From Pseudomonas sp. Os17 (GTDB lineage Bacteria; Pseudomonadota; Gammaproteobacteria; Pseudomonadales; Pseudomonadaceae), in contig NZ_AP014627.1 of NCBI RefSeq assembly GCF_001547895.1, forward strand, positions 5,892,001 through 5,956,000: 64,000 nucleotides of DNA, read 5' to 3'. Both the position numbers and the translations under genes were made by a program. How positions within the stretch are numbered: position 1 is the first letter of the stretch; the number at the start of each line of letters is the position of its first letter. The notes under the pieces are model-generated. The model was not told the origin of the DNA. It did not search any database and was given only the letters and a program-made list of their open reading frames with translations. Below, piece after piece: positions 1-8,179 of the stretch.

Positions 1-27
1 CTTGCTGGTTAATCGGTCTATACGCAT
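1..27 (-). CDS. clpB: ATP-dependent chaperone ClpB, first 9 codons only (partial)
   Basis: Only the extreme N-terminus is in the window, running off the left edge. The reverse strand reads an ATG at 27 followed by codons for MRIDRLTSK, the start of ClpB disaggregase. It is preceded by the ribosome binding site AAGGAAGG about 6 bases upstream. ClpB is a cytosolic hexameric AAA+ disaggregase that works with DnaK. A heat-shock type promoter lies upstream (99-127). Gene order pgeF-clpB matches other pseudomonads. The identification rests on nine residues plus context. Confidence 0.85.
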
Positions 28-73
28 TAGTCACCTTCCTTTTGAGCAGGCCGGAGCGATGGACACACCTAAA

Positions 74-100
74 TAGAGAAACCTGCCAGATGTTTCTCTA
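74..100 (-). repeat. Perfect 9-bp inverted repeat in the clpB leader
   Basis: TAGAGAAAC (74-82) and GTTTCTCTA (92-100) are perfect inverted arms around a 9-base spacer. The hairpin would form at the 5' end of the clpB transcript predicted from the sigma-32 type promoter just upstream. It has no run of T on either side, so it is not an obvious terminator. Confidence 0.6.
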
Positions 101-127
101 GATGCGGTCGATTCTGGGAGATTCAAG
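99..127 (-). promoter_or_regulatory. Sigma-32 (RpoH) type heat-shock promoter for clpB
   Basis: On the reverse strand CTTGAA (122-127) is followed after 14 bases by CCGCATCTA (99-107). This is one mismatch from the RpoH -10 consensus CCCCATNTA. The spacing and the position about 75 bases upstream of the clpB start codon fit a heat-shock promoter. ClpB is a classical RpoH target. Confidence 0.75.
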
Positions 128-157
128 CGCCAGCAGCTTGACGCAAGTCAGATGAGT

Positions 158-883
158 CTAGCGCTCTAGCCAGATAAGGGAGGCAAAACGTCCGGTACGC
201 GGGCTGCGTCGGTAAGAAAAGAAGCGTGGGTCGGTCACGGTGCAGTAGCCGCCACCATAGACCGCCGTTACCCCCCGAGCCGCCAGGCGCAGGCGCGCCA
301 GCTGGTAGATGTCGGCCATGAAGCGGCCGGCATTGACGCTTGGTACAAAGGCTTGCTCGGTAGCAGCCAACTGGCTGACGAAGGCTTCGCGCACTTCAGC
401 CCCGACCTCAAAACGCTCCGGGCCAATGGCCGGCCCCAGCCATACCAGCACTTCGGCGGGTGCGGCATCCAGGCTGTCGAGGGTGGCTTCCAGCACACCG
501 GCCGCCAGCCCGCGCCAACCGGCATGAGCCGCCGCAACCCGGGTTCCGCTTCGGTTGCAGAACAGCGCCGGCAGACAATCGGCAGTCATCACCGCACAGG
601 CGATGCCCGGAGTCGCCGACCAACTGGCATCGGCCGTTGCCACCACCGACGGATCAGCGTGGGCCACGGCAATCCCGTGCACCTGTTGCAACCAGGCCGG
701 AGCAATGTCGAAACGCTCGGTCAGGCGCCGTCGGTTTTCGGCCACCGCTTCAGGTTGGTCTTCAACGTGATCGCCCAGGTTCAGGCTGTCGAACGGCGCC
801 AGGCTGACGCCGCCGCTGCGGGTGGTGACACAGGCTCTGACCCCGGCCGGCGCGGGCCAGTCAGGCAGCAGCCAGTCACTCAT
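158..883 (-). CDS. pgeF: PgeF/YfiH/LACC1-family purine nucleoside phosphorylase (older name polyphenol oxidase)
   Basis: A 241-residue cytosolic protein of the DUF152/LACC1 family. Members phosphorolyse or deaminate purine nucleosides; a role in peptidoglycan precursor editing has also been proposed. The family's metal/catalytic triad is visible: His69 in QQVHG, Cys103 in TADCLPAL, and His120 in AAHAGWRG. The N-terminal GGVSLAPFDSLNLG signature is also present. It is translationally coupled to rluD upstream: the pgeF ATG overlaps the rluD TGA (880-883). The rluD-pgeF-clpB order is typical of pseudomonads. Length is normal. Confidence 0.93.
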   Translation of the reverse strand: MSDWLLPDWPAPAGVRACVTTRSGGVSLAPFDSLNLGDHVEDQPEAVAENRRRLTERFDIAPAWLQQVHGIAVAHADPSVVATADASWSATPGIACAVMTADCLPALFCNRSGTRVAAAHAGWRGLAAGVLEATLDSLDAAPAEVLVWLGPAIGPERFEVGAEVREAFVSQLAATEQAFVPSVNAGRFMADIYQLARLRLAARGVTAVYGGGYCTVTDPRFFSYRRSPRTGRFASLIWLER

Positions 884-1842
884 CCGACGAACGCCTCACG
901 GTCTTGCTTGAGCAGCGACAACAGCCAGACGAAGTCATCCGGCAATGGCGACTCCCAGCTCATGCGTTCACCGGTGGTCGGATGATCCAGCTCCAGGAAA
1001 CGGGCATGCAGGGCCTGGCGCGGGAAGTTTTTCAGCGACTCGACCATGGTCTGGCTGGCCGCCGGCGGAATGCGGAAACGACCGCCATAGGCCGGGTCGC
1101 CCACCAGCGGGAAGTTGATATGGGCCATGTGCACCCGGATCTGGTGGGTACGACCGGTCTCCAGCTTGACCCGCACGTGGGTGTGGGAACGGAAACGCTC
1201 CAGTACCCGATAGTGGCTGACGGCCTGCTTGCCGCCTTCCATCACCGCCATACGCTGACGCTGCTGGCCGTGACGGCCGATGGGCGCGTTGATCTTGCCC
1301 CCGGCGGTGACCACACCGATCACGATGCATTCATAGATGCGGCTGACACTGCGGCTCTGCAACTGGGCCACCAGCTGGGTCTGGGCCTGGATGGTCTTGG
1401 CCACCACCATCAGACCGGTGGTGTCCTTGTCCAGGCGGTGGACGATACCGGCCCGAGGCACATTGATAATGTCGGGAACGTGATGCAGCAAGGCGTTGAG
1501 CAAGGTGCCATCAGCATGGCCGGCAGCCGGGTGCACCACCAGGCCCGCGGGCTTGTTGATCACCAGGATGTCGTCGTCCTCATAGACGATGTCCAGCTCG
1601 ATGTCCTGGGCGATCCACTCGCCCTGGGCCTCCTGCTCGGCGGTCAGCTCGAGTACGGCACCGCCGTGCACGATGTCCCGCGGGCGGATCACCGCTCCGT
1701 CCACAGTCAGGCGGCCGTCTTTGATCCAGGCGGAAAGGCGCGAGCGCGAATGCTCAGCGAATAGTTGGGCGGCGACTTGATCGAGGCGTTGACCGCCCAG
1801 TTCGGACGGCACCTCTGCGCGAAGTTCAATTTTATCGGACAT
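880..1842 (-). CDS. rluD: 23S rRNA pseudouridine synthase RluD (positions 1911, 1915, 1917)
   Basis: 320 residues from the ATG at 1842. The open frame extends further upstream, but MSDKIELRAEV is the family N-terminus. An S4 RNA-binding domain (about residues 18-75) precedes the RluA-type catalytic domain. The catalytic aspartate is Asp138 in GIVHRLDKDTTGL. It modifies helix 69 of 23S rRNA during 50S assembly. It is divergent from bamD and overlaps pgeF by four bases. The arrangement with bamD on the other side matches other gammaproteobacteria. Confidence 0.96.
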   Translation of the reverse strand: MSDKIELRAEVPSELGGQRLDQVAAQLFAEHSRSRLSAWIKDGRLTVDGAVIRPRDIVHGGAVLELTAEQEAQGEWIAQDIELDIVYEDDDILVINKPAGLVVHPAAGHADGTLLNALLHHVPDIINVPRAGIVHRLDKDTTGLMVVAKTIQAQTQLVAQLQSRSVSRIYECIVIGVVTAGGKINAPIGRHGQQRQRMAVMEGGKQAVSHYRVLERFRSHTHVRVKLETGRTHQIRVHMAHINFPLVGDPAYGGRFRIPPAASQTMVESLKNFPRQALHARFLELDHPTTGERMSWESPLPDDFVWLLSLLKQDREAFVG

Positions 1843-1992
1843 GCTCGGACTGGGCGTCGGCACAGCCTTTGGTTTCGGCTGCGCGCTTGTGGTTAAATAC
1901 GGCGTCTTTTGCCCCGAGGCTTTCAACGGGGCGCTCATCATAACAGGACGGCCCCGCCCAAGACAGCGGCCGTCATAGGGACGCAAGCCGCC

Positions 1993-3015
1993 ATGCAAGT
2001 GAAACACCTGCTGCTGATCGCCATCCTCGCACTGACCGCTGCTTGCTCATCGAAGGAAGTCGTTGACGAAAACCTGAGCGAAGTCGAGTTGTACCAGCAG
2101 GCGCAGACCGACCTGGACAACCACAGCTATACCAGCGCCACAGCCAAGCTCAAGGCCCTGGAATCGCGCTATCCCTTTGGTCGCTACGCCGATCAGGCAC
2201 AGCTCGAGCTGATCTACGCCAACTACAAGAATGCCGAGCCGGAAGCCGCCAAGTCCGCTGCCGAGCGCTTCATTCGCCTGCATCCCCAGCACCCGAACGT
2301 GGACTACGCCTACTACCTCAAGGGCCTGACCTCCTTCGACCAGGACGTCGGCCTGCTGGCGCGCTTCCTGCCACTGGACATGACCAAGCGTGACCCGGGT
2401 GCCGCCCGCGACTCCTACAACGAGTTCGCCCAGCTCACCAGCCGCTTCCCCAACAGCCGCTACGCCCCGGACGCCAAGCAGCGCATGATCTACCTGCGCA
2501 ACCTGCTGGCCGCCTACGAAATCCACGTGGCCGACTACTACCTGACCCGCCAGGCCTACGTCGCCGCCGCCAACCGTGGCCGCTACGTAGTGGAAAACTT
2601 CCAGGAAACCCCTTCCGTGGGTGACGGCCTGGCGGTGATGACCGAGGCCTACCAGCGCCTGCACCTGGACGAGCTGGCTGCAACCAGCCTGGAAACCCTG
2701 AAGCTCAACTACCCGAATCACCCAAGCCTGGTGGACGGCCAGTTCGTACCGCGCGTGGCGGAAGCCGACAACCGTTCGTGGCTGAGCAAGGCCACCCTGG
2801 GCCTGATCGAGTCTCGCCCACCGCTGCCGCCGGGAGAAACCCGCGCCAACCAGGACGTGATGAAGCAGTACCAGGACGCCAAGGACGCGATCCCATCGGA
2901 GCTCAAGCCCAAAGACAGCAACGGCGATGCGATCGAGGAAGAAAAGCACGAGGCCGCCGGCAACAACAGCGACCGTTCCTGGTTCAGCTACATGACCTTC
3001 GGCGTGTTCGACTGA
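1993..3015 (+). CDS. bamD: Outer membrane assembly lipoprotein BamD (ComL)
   Basis: 340 residues. I chose the ATG at 1993, not earlier in-frame codons, because it gives a lipoprotein signal peptide: [18 protein letters not shown], lipobox LTAAC, acylated Cys18. Tetratricopeptide-like helical pairs follow, for example around [10 protein letters not shown] and [18 protein letters not shown]. BamD is the essential lipoprotein of the BamABCDE machine on the periplasmic face of the outer membrane. The C-terminal tail after about residue 290 is charged and typical of Pseudomonas homologues. A strong terminator follows at once. Confidence 0.96.
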   Translation: MQVKHLLLIAILALTAACSSKEVVDENLSEVELYQQAQTDLDNHSYTSATAKLKALESRYPFGRYADQAQLELIYANYKNAEPEAAKSAAERFIRLHPQHPNVDYAYYLKGLTSFDQDVGLLARFLPLDMTKRDPGAARDSYNEFAQLTSRFPNSRYAPDAKQRMIYLRNLLAAYEIHVADYYLTRQAYVAAANRGRYVVENFQETPSVGDGLAVMTEAYQRLHLDELAATSLETLKLNYPNHPSLVDGQFVPRVAEADNRSWLSKATLGLIESRPPLPPGETRANQDVMKQYQDAKDAIPSELKPKDSNGDAIEEEKHEAAGNNSDRSWFSYMTFGVFD

Positions 3016-3032
3016 CAGCCAGCGCAGCAAAT

Positions 3033-3059
3033 AAAGGGAGACTTCAAGTCTCCCTTTTT
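3033..3059 (+). terminator. Rho-independent terminator after bamD
   Basis: AAAGGGAGACT (3033-3043) pairs with AGTCTCCCTTT (3047-3057), an 11-bp stem with a tight loop followed by T residues. It lies 18 bases after the bamD stop codon. Confidence 0.9.
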
Positions 3060-3142
3060 CATGCCTGACACTTCTTGGGCCTGTGCGCCTGCCAGGCGCT
3101 TGGCTAAACTGCCGCCTCTCTCCCCCCACAAAGCGGGTCACC

Positions 3143-3376
3143 ATGCTTCGTCTACTGTTCTGGATCGCCCTGATTGCCGCTGCGGTATGGTTCTGGCGCA
3201 AGTTCAAGCGCCCCGCGGCCACACCCCGCAGCCCCCACGAACCGGCCACTACACCAATGGTGCGCTGTGCCCACTGCGGCGTGCACCTGCCTCAGGATCG
3301 GGCGCTGAGCCTGTCGCAACAGTGGTACTGCAGCCAGGCACATCTGGAGCAAGGCCCTGGCCGCCAGGACCGCTGA
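3143..3376 (+). CDS. PP0621-family small membrane-anchored protein with zinc-ribbon-like cysteines
   Basis: 77 residues from the ATG at 3143; an upstream in-frame start lacks the family N-terminus. One N-terminal membrane segment (about residues 2-19, LRLLFWIALIAAAVWFW) leads to a basic patch. A small domain follows with C42-x2-C45-x2-H48 and C63-x3-H67, a possible zinc site. It resembles the Pseudomonas PP0621 family of unknown function that sits next to the pilS/pilR region. Here it occupies the place where pilS would be expected, but it is not a kinase fragment. Function unknown. Confidence 0.75.
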   Translation: MLRLLFWIALIAAAVWFWRKFKRPAATPRSPHEPATTPMVRCAHCGVHLPQDRALSLSQQWYCSQAHLEQGPGRQDR

Positions 3377-3631
3377 CAGCTGCGACATGGGCTCAAGCGC
3401 GTAGCCATTCCCGACACGCGCACCTTGAGCCCTTGCGTCAGCACCGAAAGCCCTTGCTTTCCCCTCGCCCTGCCAGCCCCGGACTCGGGGCGCCAACCCA
3501 CACAACTGGCGACAAAATAACCGTCGCCCAAGCCCCTGCGCGCGCCTCCCCGCGGGCCTAGACTTCATCTCTCGCCTTCAGCACGAGCGCTGTCGCCCGC
3601 TGCTCACCCCCGGAGAAAGACGGCCACCACC

Positions 3632-4960
3632 ATGAATCCACAGCACAGAGCGCTGGTGGTCGATGAGACCAGGGAAATCCGCTCTGTGCTGGAGATCACC
3701 CTGGGCCGCATGCGCCTGCACACCCAAAGCGCCCGCAGCCTGCAGGAGGCCCGCAGCCACCTGGCCCGGGAGCATTTCGACCTGTGCCTGACCGACCTGC
3801 ACCTGCCGGACGGCAGCGGCCTGGAGCTGCTGCAGCATATTCGCCGGCACCATCCCCAACTGCCGGTGGCCCTGCTCAGCCACGAGGCCTGCGCGCCAAC
3901 CAGCGCCCTGGATGCCGAAACCTGCGACCTGCTGCCAAAGCCTCTGGACCTCAAGCGCCTGCGGGACTGGGTGGCCACCGCCCTGAAACGACCACACTCG
4001 AGTGTAGCGACTCGCTTCTCTGAGCAACTGCCGGGGGATTCGCCGCCCATGGTCATCCTGCGCCGGCATATTGCCAAACTGGCCGCCAGCCTCGCGCCGC
4101 TCTACATCAGCGGCGAGTCCGGCAGCGGCAAGGAACGAGTGGCCCGATTGATCCACCAGTCAGGCCCCAGAGCCGCACAGCCCTTTGTCCCAGTCAACTG
4201 CGGAGCGATTCCCGGCGAACTGATGGAGAGCGAGTTTTTCGGTCACCGCAAGGGCAGCTTCAGCGGCGCCCTGATGGATCAGCCCGGACTGTTCCGGGCC
4301 GCACACGGCGGCACCCTGTTCCTTGACGAGATCGCCGACCTGCCGCTGGTCATGCAGGTGAAACTGCTGCGAACCCTGCAGGAAAAGTCCGTGCGCTCAG
4401 TAGGCGCTCAGGAAGAACAGGCGGTGGATGTACGAATACTCTGTGCGACCCACAAGGATCTGAAAAGCGAAGTGCAAGCCGGACGCTTTCGCCAGGACCT
4501 GTTTTATCGGCTGAATGTCATCGAGTTGCGGGTTCCCGCCCTGCGCGAACGTCGGGGCGATATCGGGCTACTGGCCCGGCACATTCTCCAGCGTCTGGCC
4601 GCCAGCAGTGGCCGGCCAGCCCCACAGTTGCACCCACAAGCACTGCAAGCCCTGGAGCGCTACGACTTCCCCGGCAATGTGCGTGAACTGGAGAACCTGC
4701 TGGAACGGGCCCAGGCCCTTTGCGAGAGTCCGTGGATCGAAGTGGCAGACCTGAATTTACCGGTCCCCGAACCTGAGGACGAGCTCCCGCCGGGGCCCGC
4801 CCTCAATCTCGATCTGGCGCGTCACCTGCAGCAGGTGGAGCGCCAGTTGCTGCTCCAGACCCTGGAGCAAACCCGCTGGAACCGCACGGAGGCGGCCCGG
4901 CGGTTGGGCCTGTCGCTGCGTTCGATGCGCTATCGCATGAAGAAGCTCGGACTGGACTAG
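3632..4960 (+). CDS. pilR: PilR-like sigma-54-dependent response regulator (type IV pilus)
   Basis: 442 residues. The receiver domain (about 5-120) has an acidic pair Asp11/Glu12, phospho-acceptor Asp55 and the lysine of LLPKPLD. The AAA+ domain (about 130-365) has Walker A GESGSGKE (161-168), Walker B TLFLDEI (228-234) and the sigma-54 contact loop GSFSGA (208-213, consensus GAFTGA). A Fis-type helix-turn-helix ends the protein (about 412-442). PilR activates pilA from a sigma-54 promoter. The kinase gene pilS, usually directly upstream, is absent. The stop overlaps the convergent thiO stop by four bases. Confidence 0.85.
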   Translation: MNPQHRALVVDETREIRSVLEITLGRMRLHTQSARSLQEARSHLAREHFDLCLTDLHLPDGSGLELLQHIRRHHPQLPVALLSHEACAPTSALDAETCDLLPKPLDLKRLRDWVATALKRPHSSVATRFSEQLPGDSPPMVILRRHIAKLAASLAPLYISGESGSGKERVARLIHQSGPRAAQPFVPVNCGAIPGELMESEFFGHRKGSFSGALMDQPGLFRAAHGGTLFLDEIADLPLVMQVKLLRTLQEKSVRSVGAQEEQAVDVRILCATHKDLKSEVQAGRFRQDLFYRLNVIELRVPALRERRGDIGLLARHILQRLAASSGRPAPQLHPQALQALERYDFPGNVRELENLLERAQALCESPWIEVADLNLPVPEPEDELPPGPALNLDLARHLQQVERQLLLQTLEQTRWNRTEAARRLGLSLRSMRYRMKKLGLD

Positions 4961-6057
4961 ACCCGCCCCTCAGGGGCATAGGGCGCCGGATCGATGATCG
5001 GTGCATGCCCCAGCAACAGGTCGCAGAACAACTGGCAGGAAGCCGGTGCCAGCACCAGACCGTTGCGGTAATGCCCGCAGTTGAGCCACAGGCCGGCAAA
5101 CCCGGGAACCGGTCCGATATAGGGAATCCCCTCGGGAGAGCCGGGTCGCAGCCCAGCCCAATGCCCCACCACTTCGGCATCCGCCAGGGCCGGGATCAGC
5201 TCGACGGCCGAGGCCTTGAGGCTTTCCAGCGCCGAGGCGGTCGGGGTCTTGTCGAAGCCCTCATGCTCCAGGGTGCTGCCCACCAGGATATGGCCGTCCC
5301 GTCGTGGAATGGCATAACGCCCCTTGGCCAGAACCATGCAGGAGAGGAAATCGGCAGCGCACTTGTAGAGGATCATCTGCCCCTTAACCGGCTCCACGGG
5401 CAGCTCCAGCCCCAGGCTACCGAGCAACTCGCCACTCCAGGCACCAGCGCAAAGCACCACCTGGTCGGCACGAATCTCTCCGAGCGAGCTATGCACCCCT
5501 GCCACTCGCTGGCCGTCGTGGATAAAACCACTGACCGCGCATTGCTCGTCAATGCGCACATTGGGCAAGGCCTGCAAAGCCGCCTTGAGGGATTTGACCA
5601 GACGCGGGTTGCGCACATTGGCCACATTGGCCATGTAGATCGCCCGCTGGTAGCCGGCACCCAGCACCGGGACTCCGTCATGCACCGCCGAGATGTCCAC
5701 GGCACTCAGGGGACGGCCTTCGCGTTGCGCCCACTCCAGCGCCAGGGCCTGGTCTTCGAGGTCCAGCCAATAGAGCCCGGTGGTATGGACCTCGGGATCG
5801 ACCCCAGTGGCGTTCAGCAGTTGCTGCGCCAGCTGTGGATAAAAATCCTGGGACCAGTGGGCCAGGGCCGTGACCGCCGGACTGTAGCGCCAGGGATACA
5901 GCGGCGAAACGATCCCGCCACCGGCCCAGGACGACTCGCGCCCCAGGTCCGAGCGCTCCACAAGTCGTACCCGCTGGCCCCGGGACGCCAGATTGAAGGC
6001 CGTGAGCAGACCGATCACCCCGCCGCCCACCACCAGCACTTGCTGTTGTTCAACCAT
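4957..6057 (-). CDS. thiO: FAD-dependent glycine/D-amino-acid oxidase ThiO
   Basis: 366 residues from the ATG at 6057 (MVEQQQVLVVGGG). A second ATG at 6069 would add four residues but has no ribosome binding site, while 6057 has a weak GGA. The N-terminal Rossmann motif VVGGGVIGLLTAFNLASRG (about residues 8-26) binds FAD. The C-terminal region has the DAO-family motif GLRPGSPEGIPYIGPV. ThiO oxidises glycine to dehydroglycine for the thiazole ring of thiamine. It lies tail-to-tail with pilR, as in P. aeruginosa, so its presence in a pilus locus is positional only. Confidence 0.9.
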   Translation of the reverse strand: MVEQQQVLVVGGGVIGLLTAFNLASRGQRVRLVERSDLGRESSWAGGGIVSPLYPWRYSPAVTALAHWSQDFYPQLAQQLLNATGVDPEVHTTGLYWLDLEDQALALEWAQREGRPLSAVDISAVHDGVPVLGAGYQRAIYMANVANVRNPRLVKSLKAALQALPNVRIDEQCAVSGFIHDGQRVAGVHSSLGEIRADQVVLCAGAWSGELLGSLGLELPVEPVKGQMILYKCAADFLSCMVLAKGRYAIPRRDGHILVGSTLEHEGFDKTPTASALESLKASAVELIPALADAEVVGHWAGLRPGSPEGIPYIGPVPGFAGLWLNCGHYRNGLVLAPASCQLFCDLLLGHAPIIDPAPYAPEGRV

Positions 6058-6112
6058 AGTCAGATCCATTCAAGAGAAAGACAGTGGGCGCCGCAGCCCC
6101 CGAACCCCGTGA

Positions 6113-6514
6113 TCAACGCCCCCAGCAGTCCTTGGCCGTCAGCCCTTCGGCTTGACCTGTGACGCTGATGGCGCCGGTTTGATCGATGCTGAAGCTGCCG
6201 CATTTGTCCCCCGCCATCAGCGTATCGGCCTTGGGCGATGCGGTCAGCGAGAAGCCGGTGTCGGTCAGGGTCGGGGCGATGCTGTAGTAATCGTTGCCGG
6301 CACTCAGGTCCGGAGCGTTGCTGTAGACCCCGGCTTTGGAAAAGTGGCGTTCGAGCTGCTGTGCCTGCTCGGTGAGCAACGCCGCGATTTCGCTGCGATG
6401 GGGCTTCTTCAGGTATTCGGTGATGCTGGGAAGGCTCAAGGTCAGGACCAGACCTATGATCGCAATCACGATCATGATTTCGATCAGGGTAAAACCTTGT
6501 TTGGATCTGCGCAT
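6113..6514 (-). CDS. pilE: Type IV pilus minor pilin PilE
   Basis: 133 residues from the ATG at 6514; a TTG two codons upstream is less likely. The class III leader is seven residues, cleaved before F in KQG-FTLIEIMIVIAIIG, with Glu5 of the mature protein intact. A hydrophobic helix and a short globular domain follow, with two cysteines (DKCGSF and KDCWGR) that can form the D-region disulfide. PilE is a minor pilin that primes or joins the pilus fibre after PilD cleavage. It is last in the unit pilV-pilW-pilX-mini pilY1-pilE. Confidence 0.88.
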   Translation of the reverse strand: MRRSKQGFTLIEIMIVIAIIGLVLTLSLPSITEYLKKPHRSEIAALLTEQAQQLERHFSKAGVYSNAPDLSAGNDYYSIAPTLTDTGFSLTASPKADTLMAGDKCGSFSIDQTGAISVTGQAEGLTAKDCWGR

Positions 6515-6529
6515 GGTCAAGAATCTCGC

Positions 6530-6979
6530 TTACTGAATTTGTCGCCACAGGATGCGCCGGCTGCCACCGCTGGACCTTTGCTCCAGGGAGCTGCTGGCGC
6601 CGCCAGGGGCGCTGACGATCTTGGGGGGCTGATGGCTGGAAACGCCCGCGCGGCCGGGGAGCCCATCGACGAATCCGGTGCCCGTGGAGAAGGCTTCCTG
6701 ATCCGTCACGACTCCAGCACCGTCGGCGTCCAGCGGCGCGGCGTCGAGCATCTTACCGCTGAACGCCTGCAACTCGATCAATTTCCCGCAGGCTTGGCCT
6801 GAGTCACACACACCAGTTTCGAGCCACCCAGCACTCAAGGACCACGAACCGGATAGGCCAGAGGGCTCCGGAACCTGATCAGCCACCCTGACCGGCGACT
6901 GAACGTCGCTTGCGACAACCTGCCCCCCATTGCCCAGCAGCACGAGCGCAAACACCAACGGCCACCGGCACCGCAGCAT
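6530..6979 (-). CDS. Miniature PilY1-like secreted protein (signal peptide plus PilY1 C-terminal tail)
   Basis: 149 residues from the ATG at 6979; an ATG at 7000 overlapping pilX is possible. A signal peptide (MLRCRWPLVFALVLLGNGG, cleavage near VVASD) precedes a short domain. The order of elements, KLIELQAFSGKMLDAAPLDADGAGVV then DG near GLPGRAGV, then KIVSAP, SSLEQRSSGG and a final RRILWRQIQ, resembles the last ~120 residues of PilY1 (nucleotide-like DxDGxGVV loop and terminal SWRQ). The vWA domain and most of the beta-propeller are missing. It sits exactly where pilY1 belongs, between pilX and pilE. The homology is from memory; function is unproven. Confidence 0.6.
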   Translation of the reverse strand: MLRCRWPLVFALVLLGNGGQVVASDVQSPVRVADQVPEPSGLSGSWSLSAGWLETGVCDSGQACGKLIELQAFSGKMLDAAPLDADGAGVVTDQEAFSTGTGFVDGLPGRAGVSSHQPPKIVSAPGGASSSLEQRSSGGSRRILWRQIQ

Positions 6980-6986
6980 CTCGGAA

Positions 6987-7469
6987 TCAGTACTTGGCAT
7001 AAATGCTCTCCAGCACGCTGCGCGCCTGCCCCGCCAGCCCTACTGCAGTCACTCGGTACAGAGTGGCCGAAGTGTCGGGGGGCAGGCCGAGCGCATTCAG
7101 GACAATCCCCAGGTTCTGCACCGCATAAAAACCCTCGCCGGTGGCGACCCAGGTCACCGCCGAAGCCTCATTGAAGCCGGCACCGCTGACCACCGTCGAT
7201 TCAGCGGGAGGTGCACACCGCACAGGATCCGCGCACAGCGGCAAAGAGTCATAACCCCGGCGGACCGCGCCTTCCCCCAGGCGCAGCGCCGCCTCCGCGG
7301 CCTGGAAAGCCCGATTGTGCTGCAGCAGACTGGCGGCCATCTTTTCCTGCAAGGTGGCGTTCTGCAGGGATGACAGGCCGATCAGGCTCAGCACCAGCAG
7401 AAACACCAGGCTCACCAACAACGCCATGCCCCGTTCGCCGTCGGGCTTGAATCCTGCCGGGTACCTCAT
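6987..7469 (-). CDS. pilX: Type IV pilus minor pilin PilX
   Basis: 160 residues. The start is the ATG of an ATGA overlap with the pilW stop at 7469. The leader is 14 residues ending in Gly, followed by MALLVSLVFLLVLSLIGLSS, the PilX-type hydrophobic helix that lacks the usual Glu5. The helix continues through AAEAALRLGEGAV. PilX family proteins promote pilus assembly and aggregation and belong to the priming complex with PilV, PilW and PilY1. Normal length is about 170-195 residues, so this copy is slightly short. Confidence 0.85.
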   Translation of the reverse strand: MRYPAGFKPDGERGMALLVSLVFLLVLSLIGLSSLQNATLQEKMAASLLQHNRAFQAAEAALRLGEGAVRRGYDSLPLCADPVRCAPPAESTVVSGAGFNEASAVTWVATGEGFYAVQNLGIVLNALGLPPDTSATLYRVTAVGLAGQARSVLESIYAKY

Positions 7470-8179
7470 CAGGGCAACCTGTTGCGCAAGGCCGCCACCA
7501 CCGTGTAGCTCTGCGGGCCGACCCGAGCGTCGGGATCGGCCAGGGTCAGGCGCAATCGCACGCTGCGGATCCGCGCCGGATCCCCCGGATGCGGGCTGTA
7601 GCGAGCAACCCCGCTATCCGTTGCGGAGCGGGCCACACCGAAACCGACATCGAAGGCTTCGACGTTGTCCAACAGCACCGCCTGCTGCTTGCCCAGGCCA
7701 CTGCCGAACAACAGTTGATGGTTCTTGTAGCTGTAGAACACTCGTCGCAAGGCAAACACCTGCTGCCCGACACCTCCTGGATGAGCCCCCGAATAGGCCA
7801 CCGCGCTGCGCTGGCAGTCGGTGACCAGGCTCCAGGTCGGCGCCCCGCCATCCTCACCGACATCCGCAGTGATCAGGGTCAGCTTGTGCTCGGCGCTGTC
7901 CCACTGAATCGGGGTGGCCCGGTAACGAGAAAATTCCGTGGCGATACTCGCGTCGTCGACGTCCCGCAAACACCCTGCCAGCCCCGCCATGCGAATTTCC
8001 TGGAGCATCTTGCTCAGGACAAACCGCCCATCCTCCTGCAAGTAGGCCGCGGCGCTCTGGCTGAGGTAGGTGTGTTTTGCCGCGATAAATACCTGGGTTG
8101 CGGCCAACACCAGCACCAGCCCCAAGAGCAGGGCCAGCATCATCTCCACCAGCGCAAAACCGCAGTTGCCTCGCTTCAC
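7469..8179 (-). CDS. pilW: Type IV pilus minor pilin PilW
   Basis: 236 residues from a GTG at 8179, which overlaps the pilV stop (GTGA). The leader MKRGNCG precedes FALVEMMLALLLGLVLVLAA, with the conserved glutamate at mature position 5. The remainder is the PilW-type globular domain, including an LQEDGRFVLSKMLQEIRMAGLAGC stretch split by the conserved GRF motif. Together with PilV and PilX it forms the minor-pilin tip complex. P. aeruginosa PilW is longer (about 270 residues). Confidence 0.87.
   Translation of the reverse strand: MKRGNCGFALVEMMLALLLGLVLVLAATQVFIAAKHTYLSQSAAAYLQEDGRFVLSKMLQEIRMAGLAGCLRDVDDASIATEFSRYRATPIQWDSAEHKLTLITADVGEDGGAPTWSLVTDCQRSAVAYSGAHPGGVGQQVFALRRVFYSYKNHQLLFGSGLGKQQAVLLDNVEAFDVGFGVARSATDSGVARYSPHPGDPARIRSVRLRLTLADPDARVGPQSYTVVAALRNRLP

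Noticed and set aside
3377..3631. Possible pilS remnant between the PP0621-like gene and pilR
   Set aside because: No kinase motif (H, N, G boxes) in any frame of this 255-base gap; the sequence is ordinary leader.
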